A stretch of 64,000 nucleotides of DNA, taken from NCBI GenBank assembly GCA_031279015.1, contig JAITJI010000102.1, forward strand, positions 1 through 64,000. Reading direction: 5' to 3'. The stretch is from Spirochaetaceae bacterium (GTDB lineage Bacteria > Spirochaetota > Spirochaetia > Treponematales > Breznakiellaceae). Position numbers and translations under genes: made by a program. Positions within the stretch are counted from its first letter, which is position 1. Every line of letters starts with the position of its first letter. Of the stretch, positions 50,950 through 60,486 are shown piece after piece. The notes beneath the pieces were generated by a model. That model was not told the origin of the DNA. It was given only the letters and a program-made list of their open reading frames with translations, and did no database searches.

Positions 50950-52176
50950 ATGAGGAAAGGCAGGTCATATCAGGTAAATATGGAAATGACAACACGAAAA
51001 CTGCACTTTGACCATGTACTCATTGCCAGTGTTTTTCTCCTCACCGGCATTGGACTGGTGACTCTGTACTCCGCCTCCTATGCATTCGGGAACCGGTTTT
51101 TTGGCAACGGGATGTACTTTATCTCCCGGCAGATCCTCTACTGCGCCCTGGGGACAATCCTGTTTCTGATTGCCTCCTGGTTTCCCCTTGATCTGCTGCG
51201 GCGGTTGATCCCTTCCTTTGTGCTGGGGACGATTCTGCTCTGTCTCCTCACCTTTGTTCCCGGCCTGGGGGTTATGAAAAATGGAGCGGTCCGGTGGATC
51301 CGTCTGGGATCATACACCTACCAGCCGTCGGAACTGGTTAAGCTGGTACTGCCCCTTTACCTGGCCCATATCTTTGACAAGAAGCAGGAACGGATCGAAG
51401 CCCTTGCGTCGGGAGCCTTGCCGCCGGTCCTGGTTACGGGGCTCTTCTTTATGCTTATTTATATGCAGAATAATTTTTCAACTGCCCTTTTTATCGCCCT
51501 TAACGGCCTCTTCCTGTTTTATCTGGTGGGCATCAGGATCCGGTATTTTATCGGCGCCACATGTATCCTCCTGCCCTTTTCCGGGCTCCTGATCCTGTCG
51601 GAGGCATACCGCTTACAACGGCTCCTCAGTTTTATCTGGCCCGAGTGGGAACCCCAGGGCGCAGGGTATCAGGTCCGTTCCTCCCTCCTGACCATCGGTT
51701 CCGGGGGATTCTGGGGGAAGGGTATAGGACAGGGGACCCGGAAGATCGCCAGTGTGCCGGAGATACACTCGGATTTTATTTTTTCTTCGTATGCCGAAGA
51801 ATTCGGCTATCTGGGGATCCTCCTCTTCTTTCTGCTCTTCTCGATTTTTACGATCCGGGGATACCGGGCAGCCCTGCGGGCGGGAGACGGATTCCGGCGG
51901 CTGCTGGCGGCAGGCCTGATCACCATGATCAGCTCCCAGGCGCTGATCAACATCGCAGTGGTTTCGGGAATTCTTCCCGCCACGGGGATCCCCCTGCCGT
52001 TCTTTTCCGCCGGCGGGTCCTCCCTGGCAACAACGCTGCTTGCCGCCGGGTTGATCGCCAATGTTTCCCGAAGCGCCGCCGGGCCGGCGCTTGGCCGTAT
52101 GAAAGACTCCGGACTATACTCGCCGGATCTATCTGCCTTTTCACAATTTTCAGCGGAGGGTCCCCATGTCTTCTGA
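50950..52176 (+). CDS. ftsW: Division glycosyltransferase FtsW (SEDS family)
   Basis: FtsW polymerises lipid II at the septum. The 408-residue protein has about ten spans with SEDS signatures: LVTLYSASYAFGNRFFGNGMYFISRQ, GAVRWIRLGSYTYQPSELVKLVLPLYLAH, EAYRLQRLLSFIWPEWEPQGAGYQVRSSLLTIGSGGFWGKGIGQGTRK and IPEIHSDFIFSSYAEEFGYLG-type text, ending GIPLPFFSAGGSSLATTLLAAG. GGGAGGAG precedes the ATG. The cognate PBP (ftsI) is not in this cluster. Confidence 0.95.
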   Translation: MRKGRSYQVNMEMTTRKLHFDHVLIASVFLLTGIGLVTLYSASYAFGNRFFGNGMYFISRQILYCALGTILFLIASWFPLDLLRRLIPSFVLGTILLCLLTFVPGLGVMKNGAVRWIRLGSYTYQPSELVKLVLPLYLAHIFDKKQERIEALASGALPPVLVTGLFFMLIYMQNNFSTALFIALNGLFLFYLVGIRIRYFIGATCILLPFSGLLILSEAYRLQRLLSFIWPEWEPQGAGYQVRSSLLTIGSGGFWGKGIGQGTRKIASVPEIHSDFIFSSYAEEFGYLGILLFFLLFSIFTIRGYRAALRAGDGFRRLLAAGLITMISSQALINIAVVSGILPATGIPLPFFSAGGSSLATTLLAAGLIANVSRSAAGPALGRMKDSGLYSPDLSAFSQFSAEGPHVF

Positions 52177-53011
52177 TACCATACCTTCCGATACCCTGTT
52201 TTCAGATGAACCGATTGCCGAGCCTGCCCGGGGGAACGGTAAAATAGACAGATGGCTGAAGATCCTCTTTGTGGTTGTCGTGATCCTTCTTGCGGCGGAA
52301 TTTATCTGGCTCTTTGCGGTTAAAATATCCATGCCCCTTGCCACCGTGGAGGTCCGGGGCATCCCCGATCTGGACAAGGCCGCCGTGTTGGCCCAGGGGG
52401 GAATAGACTACCGGTCTTCCTTTATGACGGTTAAGCCCCGGATGGTGGAGAAGGCTCTGGCGGAGATGTATCAGGTGGAGTCCGCCCGGGTGATCAAGCA
52501 CTACCCGGATGGTCTGGAGATCATCCTGAATCCCCGCAAGGCCGTGGCGGTATCCCTCTTCTGCATTGACCAGCGGGTTTTTCCGGTATACATCGATAAA
52601 CAGGGGATGATTATAAAGATAGGAAATGTAGGAGAGACGGACACACCGAGTCCGGGACTTCCCCTGGTATCCGGCCTCTTTACGGAACTGCCCGGCTTGG
52701 GTTCCCGGCTTCCGCCTCGCCTTGAACCCCTTTTTTTCCGGCTGGAACAGCTTAAGGTATCCGCTCCGGAACTTTTGGCGGCGATATCCGAGATCCGGAT
52801 CAATGAAAAAGCCTACGATGGCTTTGATTTGGTTGTGTATCCAATGTATAATCCTATCCGGTTTCGTTTTGAAGCTGAATTGAATGAGGATATGCTTCGA
52901 TATATGCTATTAATGATCGATGTATTAGTTTCCAGAGGCGTCACGGTTGATGAAGTGGATCTGCGAACCGGCACGGCGTCTTATGTGGTAAAGGAGGCCT
53001 CTTCTGGCTAA
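52166..53011 (+). CDS. ftsQ: FtsQ/DivIB-like division protein
   Basis: The 281-residue bitopic protein has a short cytoplasmic part, a span (ILFVVVVILLAAEFIWLFAV, about residues 32-52) and an outer POTRA domain (ISMPLATVEVRGIPDLDKAAVLAQ, VESARVIKHYPDGLEIILNPRKAVAV). A beta domain follows. The design and the place before ftsA fit FtsQ. It overlaps ftsW by 11 bases and the proposed ftsA start by 8. Confidence 0.88.
   Translation: MSSDTIPSDTLFSDEPIAEPARGNGKIDRWLKILFVVVVILLAAEFIWLFAVKISMPLATVEVRGIPDLDKAAVLAQGGIDYRSSFMTVKPRMVEKALAEMYQVESARVIKHYPDGLEIILNPRKAVAVSLFCIDQRVFPVYIDKQGMIIKIGNVGETDTPSPGLPLVSGLFTELPGLGSRLPPRLEPLFFRLEQLKVSAPELLAAISEIRINEKAYDGFDLVVYPMYNPIRFRFEAELNEDMLRYMLLMIDVLVSRGVTVDEVDLRTGTASYVVKEASSG
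52991..53006 (+). promoter_or_regulatory. Ribosome binding site placing ftsA at a CTG codon
   Basis: AAGGAGG is followed by six bases (CCTCTT) and CTG at 53004-53006. An in-frame TAA directly precedes this site, so the start must lie within the next few codons, none of which is ATG, GTG or TTG. Confidence 0.65.
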
Positions 53012-54260
53012 CGACGGTTTAGTTGTCGGCCTTGATATCGGCACGACCAAGGTATGCGCCGTCATCGGCGAACGTAATGAGCATGGAACCCTCGAAATAA
53101 CCGGTGTGGGAACAAGTCCGTCTACAGGCCTGCGGAAAGGGATCGTTGTAAACATCGAAGCCACCCTCCGTTCGGTGGCGGCGGCCATAGAAGCGGCGGA
53201 AATGATGAGCGGCCAGGAAGTGCATTCTGTGTGGACCGGAATAGGCGGCAGTCACATCGATGGAATCAATTCCCGGGGGGTAGTGGCGGTTACGGGGAAG
53301 AACAAGGAAACCCGGGAGATAGATGAAGAGGACCTCCGCCGGGTGCTGGAAGCCGCCCGGGCGGTGGTCATTCCCATGGATCGTCAGGTATTGGAGGTGA
53401 TCCCCCAGTCCTATATAGTGGACGATCACAAGGGTATTCCGGATCCCCTGAACATGATTGGGGTACGCTTGGAAGCGGAGGTCCATATCATCACCTGTTC
53501 CGTTACCAGCGCCCAGAATCTGATCAAATGTGTTAACCGGGCCGGATTCAGGGTTAACGATCTTGTCCTCCACTCCCTGGCGGCAGGCCGCGCTTCGGTT
53601 ACCCCGGAGGAAAAGGCCATGGGGGTAGCCCTTATCGATCTGGGAGGGGGGACCACGGAGGTAATGGTCTATTCCCAGGGCGCTCCCTATTCAACCACCA
53701 CGATCCCCGCAGGAGGTTCCCAGGTTACCAGCGACATATCGATCCTCAAAAATATCGCCTTTGAAACGGCGGAAAAAATAAAACTGGAGGCGGGGTGCTG
53801 CTGGGGGGATCTCCTGGAGGGGGATGATGATATCATTGTTCCCGGAGTCGGCGGCCGTCCGCCCCTGCCCATACCGCGTTCCGAAATTCTCCGGATCACC
53901 AGGCCCCGAATGGAGGAGATCTTCACCATGGTGAAGGAAAAACTGGACAAGTTATCCCTCTCCCGGCCCCTGGGGGGTGGGATTGTGTTGACCGGCGGCG
54001 GGGCCCAGCTTTTGGGGGCCGTGGAGTTGGCCTCCCACATCTTTAAACTGCCCGTGCGGATAGGGAATCCCCTGGCCGTGGGAGGGCTCGTGGATGAGTA
54101 CCGCAGTCCGGCCTATGCCACCGCAGTGGGGCTGGTCCTGGAAGGAAACGACCGGGAAGGGAACCGGGGTTCCGAATGGAGTGGTGAGCATCTCCGGGAC
54201 AAGGGAAAGGGATCCATTCTTAAGCGGTTAAAATCATGGCTGCAAAATGAATTCTTTTAA
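53004..54260 (+). CDS. ftsA: Cell division protein FtsA, probable CTG start
   Basis: FtsA is the actin-like protein that ties FtsZ to the membrane. In frame upstream of the ORF-track start lies LANDGLVVGLDIGTTKVCAVIGE, the phosphate 1 motif every FtsA needs. The protein continues with GIGGSHIDGINSRGVVAV, ALIDLGGGTTEVMVY, and GGGIVLTGGGAQLLGAVELA. A C-terminal helix (SILKRLKSWLQNEFF) serves as the membrane anchor. With CTG at 53004 it has 418 residues, the usual length. The GTG at 53106 would remove 34 essential residues. It overlaps ftsQ by 8 bases, and ftsZ follows after 75. Confidence 0.92.
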   Translation: MANDGLVVGLDIGTTKVCAVIGERNEHGTLEITGVGTSPSTGLRKGIVVNIEATLRSVAAAIEAAEMMSGQEVHSVWTGIGGSHIDGINSRGVVAVTGKNKETREIDEEDLRRVLEAARAVVIPMDRQVLEVIPQSYIVDDHKGIPDPLNMIGVRLEAEVHIITCSVTSAQNLIKCVNRAGFRVNDLVLHSLAAGRASVTPEEKAMGVALIDLGGGTTEVMVYSQGAPYSTTTIPAGGSQVTSDISILKNIAFETAEKIKLEAGCCWGDLLEGDDDIIVPGVGGRPPLPIPRSEILRITRPRMEEIFTMVKEKLDKLSLSRPLGGGIVLTGGGAQLLGAVELASHIFKLPVRIGNPLAVGGLVDEYRSPAYATAVGLVLEGNDREGNRGSEWSGEHLRDKGKGSILKRLKSWLQNEFF

Positions 54261-54335
54261 GTTAAAGATGGTAATTAAGGCGTTTGTTATGCCTTGAAAA
54301 AATATTAGAAGACCAAGTGATTTGGGAGGGGGAGT

Positions 54336-55547
54336 ATGAAAATTCTCGAAATTAATGACAAGGCATCTGAACCGGTACCGACTATTATCAAGGTAATCGG
54401 TGTGGGCGGCGGCGGATCCAATGCGGTCAACCGGATGATCGACTGTGGAGTAAGGGATGTGCAGTTTATCGGAGCCAATACGGACGTGCAGGCTTTAAAC
54501 CGCTGCAGGGCGCCGGTAAAACTGCCCCTGGGTTCAAAATTAACTCAGGGGTTGGGGGCTGGGGGCAAACCGGAAGTGGGCGAGCAGGCCGCCAGGGAAG
54601 ATCAGGAGATGATCGCCAATGCCCTCCGGGGGGCTCACATGGTTTTTGTCACCGCCGGCATGGGGGGGGGTACCGGAACCGGCGCCGCTCCCGTGATTGC
54701 CCAGATTGCCCGGGAGTGCGGCGCCTTGACCGTTGGAGTTGTGACCAAACCCTTTGGATTTGAGGGACGTTACAAGATGCGCCTTGCGGAAGAGGGAATC
54801 CTGAAACTGCGACAGTCCGTGGATACCCTTATCGTCATTCCCAATGAGCATCTCTTCAAGATCGTAGAGAAGAGCACCCCTATTAAAGAGGCCTTCCTCA
54901 AGGCTGACGATGTGCTTCGTCAGGGCGTGCAGGGAATTTCGGACCTTATCACCACCCACGGAGACGTGAATGTTGATTTTTCGGATGTCCAAACTACGAT
55001 GAAGGGTCAGGGAGATGCCCTGATGGGTATCGGCATTGGTACGGGAGAAAACCGCGCCCAGGAAGCCGCCTCCAGGGCGGTGGAGAATCCCTTACTGGAT
55101 GACTGCACCATTGAAGGGGCCCAGCATATCCTGGTCAATGTTTCCGGCGGGGAGAATGTCTCCCTGGTGGAATATCAGGAAGTGATGGAGTATATTAACC
55201 GGATCGTCGATCCCGATGTACATACCATCATAGGATGCGCGGTGGATCCGAGCCTGGGGGATAAACTTCAGGTGACGGTAATTGCCACGGGTTTCCTGAA
55301 TGAGATCTCGGAAATGGCGTCCCATAACTCCCGGAAGATTGAGCTGGTAAAATCCGCAAAGGGTGACTATATTAAAACTGAAGATTTTGATACTATCACC
55401 AACCGATCCGGTGTGACGGCCCCCTACCTTTCTCCACGGAATTTCCGGGAGGATGATCTGGATGTGCCCACCCTTATCCGGGGTGCAAAATATGCCGGTT
55501 CCGCAGAAAGGGATCTCAAGACCGGTTCGGAATCCAAGGACGCGTAG
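54336..55547 (+). CDS. ftsZ: Cell division GTPase FtsZ
   Basis: FtsZ forms the division ring. The 403-residue tubulin-like protein has [16 protein letters not shown], the GTP signature [42 protein letters not shown] with the catalytic T7 loop, and a C-terminal domain. The short tail contains [14 protein letters not shown], likely the peptide bound by FtsA. GGGAGGGGGAG precedes the ATG. A 75-bp gap before it has a weak AAGGC/GCCTT hairpin. A ZapA fusion and a ZapB-like protein that may act on it lie at 37-39 kb. Confidence 0.97.
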   Translation: MKILEINDKASEPVPTIIKVIGVGGGGSNAVNRMIDCGVRDVQFIGANTDVQALNRCRAPVKLPLGSKLTQGLGAGGKPEVGEQAAREDQEMIANALRGAHMVFVTAGMGGGTGTGAAPVIAQIARECGALTVGVVTKPFGFEGRYKMRLAEEGILKLRQSVDTLIVIPNEHLFKIVEKSTPIKEAFLKADDVLRQGVQGISDLITTHGDVNVDFSDVQTTMKGQGDALMGIGIGTGENRAQEAASRAVENPLLDDCTIEGAQHILVNVSGGENVSLVEYQEVMEYINRIVDPDVHTIIGCAVDPSLGDKLQVTVIATGFLNEISEMASHNSRKIELVKSAKGDYIKTEDFDTITNRSGVTAPYLSPRNFREDDLDVPTLIRGAKYAGSAERDLKTGSESKDA

Positions 55548-55552
55548 CCGGT

Positions 55553-56464
55553 ATGGACGGACAGGCTCTGCTGAAACGGTACCGGTCCCGGCTGCTCCTC
55601 ATGGAACGGCGTTCGCCCTTGACCGCGGAAACCTATGGCCTGGAGATTCGCCACTTTCTGGATTGGCTTGTGAAGGAGGGGCTGGAGGTCGCAGGGGTGG
55701 ACAGTTCCGCCCTTGCGCAGTACCTGGATCTGCGCCGGGAACGGGACGGCATAGATTCCCGTTCGGCGGCCAAGGCGATCTCCGCCCTTCGATCCTTCTA
55801 TAGGTATATGATCGATACGGGTTTGTGCCAGGAGAATCCGGCGGCGGTTCTTGAGCGGCCCCGGCGGAACATCCGGTTACCGGGGGTACATTCCCGGGAG
55901 CAGGTTGAGGAGATGCTGAATACCGTGGATACCGGTACCCCCTGGGGGCTGCGGGATAGAGCCCTCTTTGAACTCTTCTATTCGGCAGGGCTGCGGGTTT
56001 CCGAAGCGGTTAGCCTGAACGTGGAGGATATCTTTTTTTCTAAAGGCATTGCCCGGGTCCGGGGGAAGGGGAACAAGGAGCGGCTTGTGGTTTTTGGACC
56101 CCAGGCGGGGGTCTGGCTGAAGCGGTACCTCACCGAGGCCCGGCCGGCATTGGCAGGACCCCGGCGGAGTTCAGCCCTGTTTATCGGCAGGACGGGGAAG
56201 CGGCTTTCCCGCAAGGGAATCTGGAAAAACTACGCCACCCTGACATCCCAATTGAAGATAAGTTCCCGGCTGCATAGCCTGCGGCACAGTTTTGCCACGG
56301 AGCTGCTGGCGGGAGGTGCGGATCTCCGATCCGTACAGGAACTGCTGGGACATGCGGATCTGTCCACCACCCAGATCTATACCCATGTGGATGTTTCCAT
56401 GCTCCGGGAGAATTACCGCCGTTATATGCCCACGCTCAAGCAGGCCGGAAGGCGCAGGGGATAA
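55553..56464 (+). CDS. Tyrosine recombinase (Xer family, first copy)
   Basis: This 303-residue integrase-family enzyme has an N-terminal SAM-like core-binding domain and a catalytic domain with the arginine in LFYSAGLRVSEAVSLNVEDI. The H-x-x-R-H box [39 protein letters not shown] includes the nucleophilic tyrosine. Size and sequence fit chromosomal XerC/XerD, which resolve chromosome dimers at dif. It begins 5 bases after ftsZ. A second Xer gene lies at 60473, so the pair may be XerC and XerD. Confidence 0.92.
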   Translation: MDGQALLKRYRSRLLLMERRSPLTAETYGLEIRHFLDWLVKEGLEVAGVDSSALAQYLDLRRERDGIDSRSAAKAISALRSFYRYMIDTGLCQENPAAVLERPRRNIRLPGVHSREQVEEMLNTVDTGTPWGLRDRALFELFYSAGLRVSEAVSLNVEDIFFSKGIARVRGKGNKERLVVFGPQAGVWLKRYLTEARPALAGPRRSSALFIGRTGKRLSRKGIWKNYATLTSQLKISSRLHSLRHSFATELLAGGADLRSVQELLGHADLSTTQIYTHVDVSMLRENYRRYMPTLKQAGRRRG

Positions 56465-56466
56465 CT

Positions 56467-57228
56467 ATGAAAATTAAAAAGGAAGTTTTTAGCGGACTCA
56501 TCGCGGTGATCATCGTTGCCGCCGCCATTGGGGGGTTTTATGCCTATCAGAAGTACAGAGCCAGGACCAGCCTGGCGGCGCGGATAGCCGATATAAGCAG
56601 TAAAGGGGTCCCCGCCACTATCGATGAACTCCGGAACGCCATTGCCCTTTACGAGGCCCGGATAGAGGAGCATATACGGGACGCAGCCCAAACCGGGACT
56701 TATTGGAAGATCCTGGCTACCCGTTTTCAGGATCGGGGTCTGCACAACGAAGCCCTGGCTGCGCTGGAACGGGGGGTTTACTACTTTCCGGAGGATCCGA
56801 CCCTGCAGTACCTTACGGGAGTTTCCGCCGCCATGGTGGCAAAATCCTGGCTCGATTTTTCCCCGGGAAGCGCCCCGGGATCTTCCGGCGGTCCGGTTAA
56901 CCGGTACTTTGCCCTGGCGGAACAGGCCTACCTTAACGCCATCAAAATGGATGATCAGTATACCCGGGCCATGTACGCCCTGGGGGTTCTCTATGTATTT
57001 GAACTGGAACGGCCGGAGGATGCCATTCCCTGTATGATCCGCCACAACGAGATCCGGACTCAGGATGTGGACGGGATGTTCGTCCTTGCCCGGGCCTATT
57101 TTATGACCGGTGAATATGGACCGGCGATTGATCTCTATAACCGTATTATCTCGATTGCCAAGGATAAGAACAAACGGAATGAAGCGGAACGGAACAAACA
57201 GTACATAATGGATATATACTATGGATGA
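56467..57228 (+). CDS. Membrane-anchored TPR protein
   Basis: The 253-residue protein has an N-terminal span (VFSGLIAVIIVAAAIGGFYAYQKY) and an outer helical part. This holds several tetratricopeptide-like repeats (WKILATRFQDRGLHNEALAALERGVYYFPEDPTLQYLTG, TRAMYALGVLYVFELERPEDAIPCM, VDGMFVLARAYFMTGEYGPAIDLYNRII). It likely scaffolds envelope proteins; the partner is unknown. It sits 2 bases after the recombinase and overlaps dprA by 8 bases, so it is in the same operon. Confidence 0.82.
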   Translation: MKIKKEVFSGLIAVIIVAAAIGGFYAYQKYRARTSLAARIADISSKGVPATIDELRNAIALYEARIEEHIRDAAQTGTYWKILATRFQDRGLHNEALAALERGVYYFPEDPTLQYLTGVSAAMVAKSWLDFSPGSAPGSSGGPVNRYFALAEQAYLNAIKMDDQYTRAMYALGVLYVFELERPEDAIPCMIRHNEIRTQDVDGMFVLARAYFMTGEYGPAIDLYNRIISIAKDKNKRNEAERNKQYIMDIYYG

Positions 57229-58180
57229 TCGCGGTTTGTTGGATCTTATCATCGGACGTTTCCCCGGCATTTCTCCGGTTGACCGGATCCGTTTATGCAC
57301 ATCCTTTGACCGGGAGGCGGATTTTACCCTCCTTTCCCGGAGGGATATTGAGGAGGTGCTGAAAAAGCGGTTGGATGCAGGATTCGGTACCATGGCGGAA
57401 TTGCAGGCCCGGGCGGCAGCGGATGCGGCAGCGGCGCGGCTCCGGGGTATAGCCTATGTTTCCTATGTCCAAAGTGGTTATCCGCCCCTGCTCCGGGAGA
57501 TCTACGATCCGCCGGTACTGCTCTTCTACCGGGGGGCCATGCCGGACCCCGGAGGGCCTCTGGCTGCGGTTGTGGGAACCCGTAAACCCTCGGGGGCCGC
57601 CGCTGCCCAGGCCTACGATCTGTGCCGGGATCTGGGCCGGAAGGGCATCCCGGTGGTCTCCGGCCTTGCTCTGGGGATCGATGCCCTGGCCCACCGGGGT
57701 AATCTGGATGGGGGCGGGGCTACCGTGGCCGTCCTGGGTTCCGGTCTTGACCAGGTTTACCCCGCATCAAACCGGATGCTGGCCCGGCGAATACTGGAGG
57801 ACGGCGGGGTTCTCCTTTCGGAGTATCCGCCGGGGACGGAACCCCGGAAGTGGCATTTTCCCGCCCGGAACCGGATTATTGCAGGGCTTGCCCGGGGTAC
57901 CCTGCTGGTGGAAGCCCCGGCGGTTTCGGGGGCCCTCATTACCGCCCGCTTTGCCCTGGAACAGGGCCGGGATCTCTGGGTGGCTTCCGCCGGCGCAGCC
58001 CCGGGGAGCGTAACCGGAGAAGGAACCAGGAGGCTGGTTGAGGAGGGGGCAAAGGTAGTTTCCTCCGCCAATTCCATCCTGGCCGAATGGGGAATCGTTC
58101 CGGAGGGGAGAACCGGGGAAACGCCCCCCCGGGATGGCTTGGCAATGGCCTTGGCGCGGCAGCTCAATATTAATTTGTGA
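57221..58180 (+). CDS. dprA: DNA processing protein DprA
   Basis: DprA loads RecA on incoming single-stranded DNA. The 319-residue protein has the Rossmann-like DprA core: AVVGTRKPSGAAAAQAYDLCRDLGRKGIPVVSGLALGIDALAHRGNL, VAVLGSGLDQVYPASNRMLA, LLSEYPPGTEPRKWHFPARNRIIAGLARGTLLVEA and SGALITARFALEQGRD. An N-terminal helical domain of about 80 residues precedes it, and a short winged-helix-like end is reduced. topA follows after 8 bases. Confidence 0.94.
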   Translation: MDDRGLLDLIIGRFPGISPVDRIRLCTSFDREADFTLLSRRDIEEVLKKRLDAGFGTMAELQARAAADAAAARLRGIAYVSYVQSGYPPLLREIYDPPVLLFYRGAMPDPGGPLAAVVGTRKPSGAAAAQAYDLCRDLGRKGIPVVSGLALGIDALAHRGNLDGGGATVAVLGSGLDQVYPASNRMLARRILEDGGVLLSEYPPGTEPRKWHFPARNRIIAGLARGTLLVEAPAVSGALITARFALEQGRDLWVASAGAAPGSVTGEGTRRLVEEGAKVVSSANSILAEWGIVPEGRTGETPPRDGLAMALARQLNINL

Positions 58181-58188
58181 GGACAGGT

Positions 58189-60486
58189 ATGGCGGTTATA
58201 GCCGAAGAAACAGTACCGGGAACAGAGGCGGGGAAAAAATCCCGGAATACAAAAACCGCCGGGAAGCGGAAACCCGCAAAGACCCGCAAGACCGCAAAGG
58301 AGCAGGACTCCGTGAAGGAACAAAAACCCACGAAGACCCGCAAGGCCGCAAAGGAACAGGACTCCGTAAAGGAACAAAAACCCGCAAAGGATCGCAGGAC
58401 CCTCGTTATTGTAGAATCCCCCGCCAAGGCAAAAACCATTGAAAAGTACCTTGGCCCCGCCTATATGGTTAAAGCCTCCATGGGGCATCTCATCGATCTG
58501 CCAAAGTCACGGCTGGCCATCGATGTGTCCCGTGATTTTGAGCCCGAATACATCACCGTCAGGGGACGGGCAAAACTGTTAAAGGAACTCCAGGGAGATG
58601 CCAAAAAAGCGGATACCGTACTTCTGGCGAGTGATAACGACCGGGAGGGGGAGGCCATTGCCTGGCATCTGCGGAACGCCATTATCGCCAAAACCAAAAA
58701 GGTCCCCATACACCGGATAGCCTTCAACGAAATCACCCCCATGGCCATACAGAAGGCGGTAACCAATCCGTCCGCCATCGATGAGGCAAAGGTGAACGCC
58801 CAGAAGGCCCGGCGGGTACTGGATCGGCTGGTGGGCTATAACCTATCCCCCCTGCTCTGGAAGAAGGTTAAGAATGGCCTATCCGCAGGACGGGTTCAGT
58901 CCGTGGCCCTGCGGCTTATCTGTGAACGGGAAAAGGATGTGGAGTCCTTTATTCCTGAAGAATACTGGACTCTGGAGGTGGATTTTAAGGTAGGGAAATC
59001 CCTTTTTACCGCCCAGCTCATATCCTGGCAGGGTGTTAAGCCCGAACTGAAAAACGAAAAGGCCGTTACCCTTATCAGGGACCAGGTTGCCGGGGCGGAC
59101 TGTTTTGTTGCGGATATCCGGGAAATCGAAAAGACCGTAAGGCCCAAGCCGCCTTTTACCACCTCCCAGCTTCAACAGACCGCGGCCAACCGGCTGGGTT
59201 TTACCAGCAAGAAAACCATGCAGATTGCCCAGCAGCTCTACGAAGGGGTGAATATAGGTAATTCCCGGGTGGGGCTTATAACCTATATGCGTACCGATTC
59301 GATCCGGATATCCCAGGTTGCCCTTGAGGAAGTCCGGGACTGGCTGGGGAAGGAGTTCCCCGGAGAGCTTCCGGAAAAAGCGATAGAATACACCGTGGGG
59401 AAGAAGGCCCAGGATGCCCACGAGGCGATTCGGCCTACCTATGTCACCTATACTCCCGAAGATCTCAAGGAGTCCCTTTCCCGGGATCATCTGCGCCTTT
59501 ACACGATTATTTGGGAACGTTTTGTGTCAAGCCAGATGAAACCCGCTAAAACTAAAACCGTCAGTGTTGATATACAGGCCGGTGAGGGGATCTTCCGGAT
59601 CGCCGGTACAAAGATCGTTGAAAAGGGGTTTTACAGGGTTATAAAACTCCTTGCCTCCCGGGAGGAAAAGGGGAATCCCTATCCCCCCCTCAAGATCGGT
59701 GACCGGGTGAAGGCAGAGAGCTTCTACCCTGAACAGCACTTTACCCAGGGACCGCCCCGGTTCACCGATGCGTCCATCGTTAAAACCCTGGAGGAAAGGG
59801 GCATCGGCCGTCCTTCAACCTACGCTCCTATCATATCGGTGCTTTTGGACCGGTATTATGTAACCCGTTCAAACAAGCAGCTTATCCCTACCGTTTTGGG
59901 CAGGATGATCTGTGATATGCTGGTTGAATACTTCCCCCGGGTGGTGGATACCGCCTTTACCGCCTCTATGGAAACCAAACTTGATGAGGTGGAAGAAAAC
60001 CATATCCGCTGGCCCGACATGATCCGGGAATTCTGGGATCCCTTTAAAGAGCAGGTGGATGAGGTGGGGAAAACCCTGGAATCCTTTAAGGGATCCCTGG
60101 ACGAGCCCACGGATCATATCTGTGAAAAATGCGGCAAACCCATGGTGAAGAAACTGGGTCGTTTTGGATTTTTCCTGGCCTGTTCCGGTTTCCCCGAATG
60201 CCACAACACCCGTTCCATTCCCCTGGCTAAGTGTCCCCGCTGCGGCGGCGATATTGTAGCCCGTAAGACCCGGGGGCGGGGCAAGGAATTCTACGGCTGT
60301 ACCAATTATCCGGAATGTGACTTCATCAGCCACTTTAAGCCCATCGATCAGAACTGTCCAAAATGCGGGCAGTTTCTGGTGGAAAAGTACGACAAAAGAA
60401 ATGGTTTCCACAAGGCCTGTATCAATGAGAACTGTGACTATCTGCACTCCGATGATGATGAGGAATCGTTCCATGGCAAAGAGTAA
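58189..60486 (+). CDS. topA: DNA topoisomerase I with lysine-rich N-terminal repeats
   Basis: TopA relaxes negative supercoils. The Toprim domain starts at TLVIVESPAKAKTIEKYLG (about residue 69) with ASDNDREGEAIAWHL, and the active tyrosine is in RVGLITYMRTDSIRIS. Three C-terminal zinc-finger units are visible (CEKCGKPMV, CPRCGGDIVARK, CPKCGQFLVEKY). Unusual is a 68-residue basic N-terminal extension with two exact-looking 18-residue repeats (KPAKTRKTAKEQDSVKEQ). It probably aids DNA binding. I take the ATG at 58189, 8 bases after the dprA stop; a GTG at 58177 is possible. The 3' end overlaps the second Xer gene. Confidence 0.95.
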   Translation: MAVIAEETVPGTEAGKKSRNTKTAGKRKPAKTRKTAKEQDSVKEQKPTKTRKAAKEQDSVKEQKPAKDRRTLVIVESPAKAKTIEKYLGPAYMVKASMGHLIDLPKSRLAIDVSRDFEPEYITVRGRAKLLKELQGDAKKADTVLLASDNDREGEAIAWHLRNAIIAKTKKVPIHRIAFNEITPMAIQKAVTNPSAIDEAKVNAQKARRVLDRLVGYNLSPLLWKKVKNGLSAGRVQSVALRLICEREKDVESFIPEEYWTLEVDFKVGKSLFTAQLISWQGVKPELKNEKAVTLIRDQVAGADCFVADIREIEKTVRPKPPFTTSQLQQTAANRLGFTSKKTMQIAQQLYEGVNIGNSRVGLITYMRTDSIRISQVALEEVRDWLGKEFPGELPEKAIEYTVGKKAQDAHEAIRPTYVTYTPEDLKESLSRDHLRLYTIIWERFVSSQMKPAKTKTVSVDIQAGEGIFRIAGTKIVEKGFYRVIKLLASREEKGNPYPPLKIGDRVKAESFYPEQHFTQGPPRFTDASIVKTLEERGIGRPSTYAPIISVLLDRYYVTRSNKQLIPTVLGRMICDMLVEYFPRVVDTAFTASMETKLDEVEENHIRWPDMIREFWDPFKEQVDEVGKTLESFKGSLDEPTDHICEKCGKPMVKKLGRFGFFLACSGFPECHNTRSIPLAKCPRCGGDIVARKTRGRGKEFYGCTNYPECDFISHFKPIDQNCPKCGQFLVEKYDKRNGFHKACINENCDYLHSDDDEESFHGKE
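58270..58389 (+). repeat. Two 54-bp tandem repeats in topA plus partial third
   Basis: 58270-58323 and 58324-58377 differ at few positions; a partial third copy (AAACCCGCAAAGGATCGCAGG) follows. They encode lysine-rich, flexible, positively charged units, so copy number may vary between strains. Confidence 0.85.

Noticed and set aside
53106-54260. ftsA starting at GTG 53106 as in the ORF track
   Set aside because: It would delete LVVGLDIGTTK, needed for nucleotide binding; the upstream frame is open and preceded by a strong ribosome site.
58270-58389. CRISPR-like repeats
   Set aside because: The repeats are directly adjacent without spacers and are in frame inside topA.
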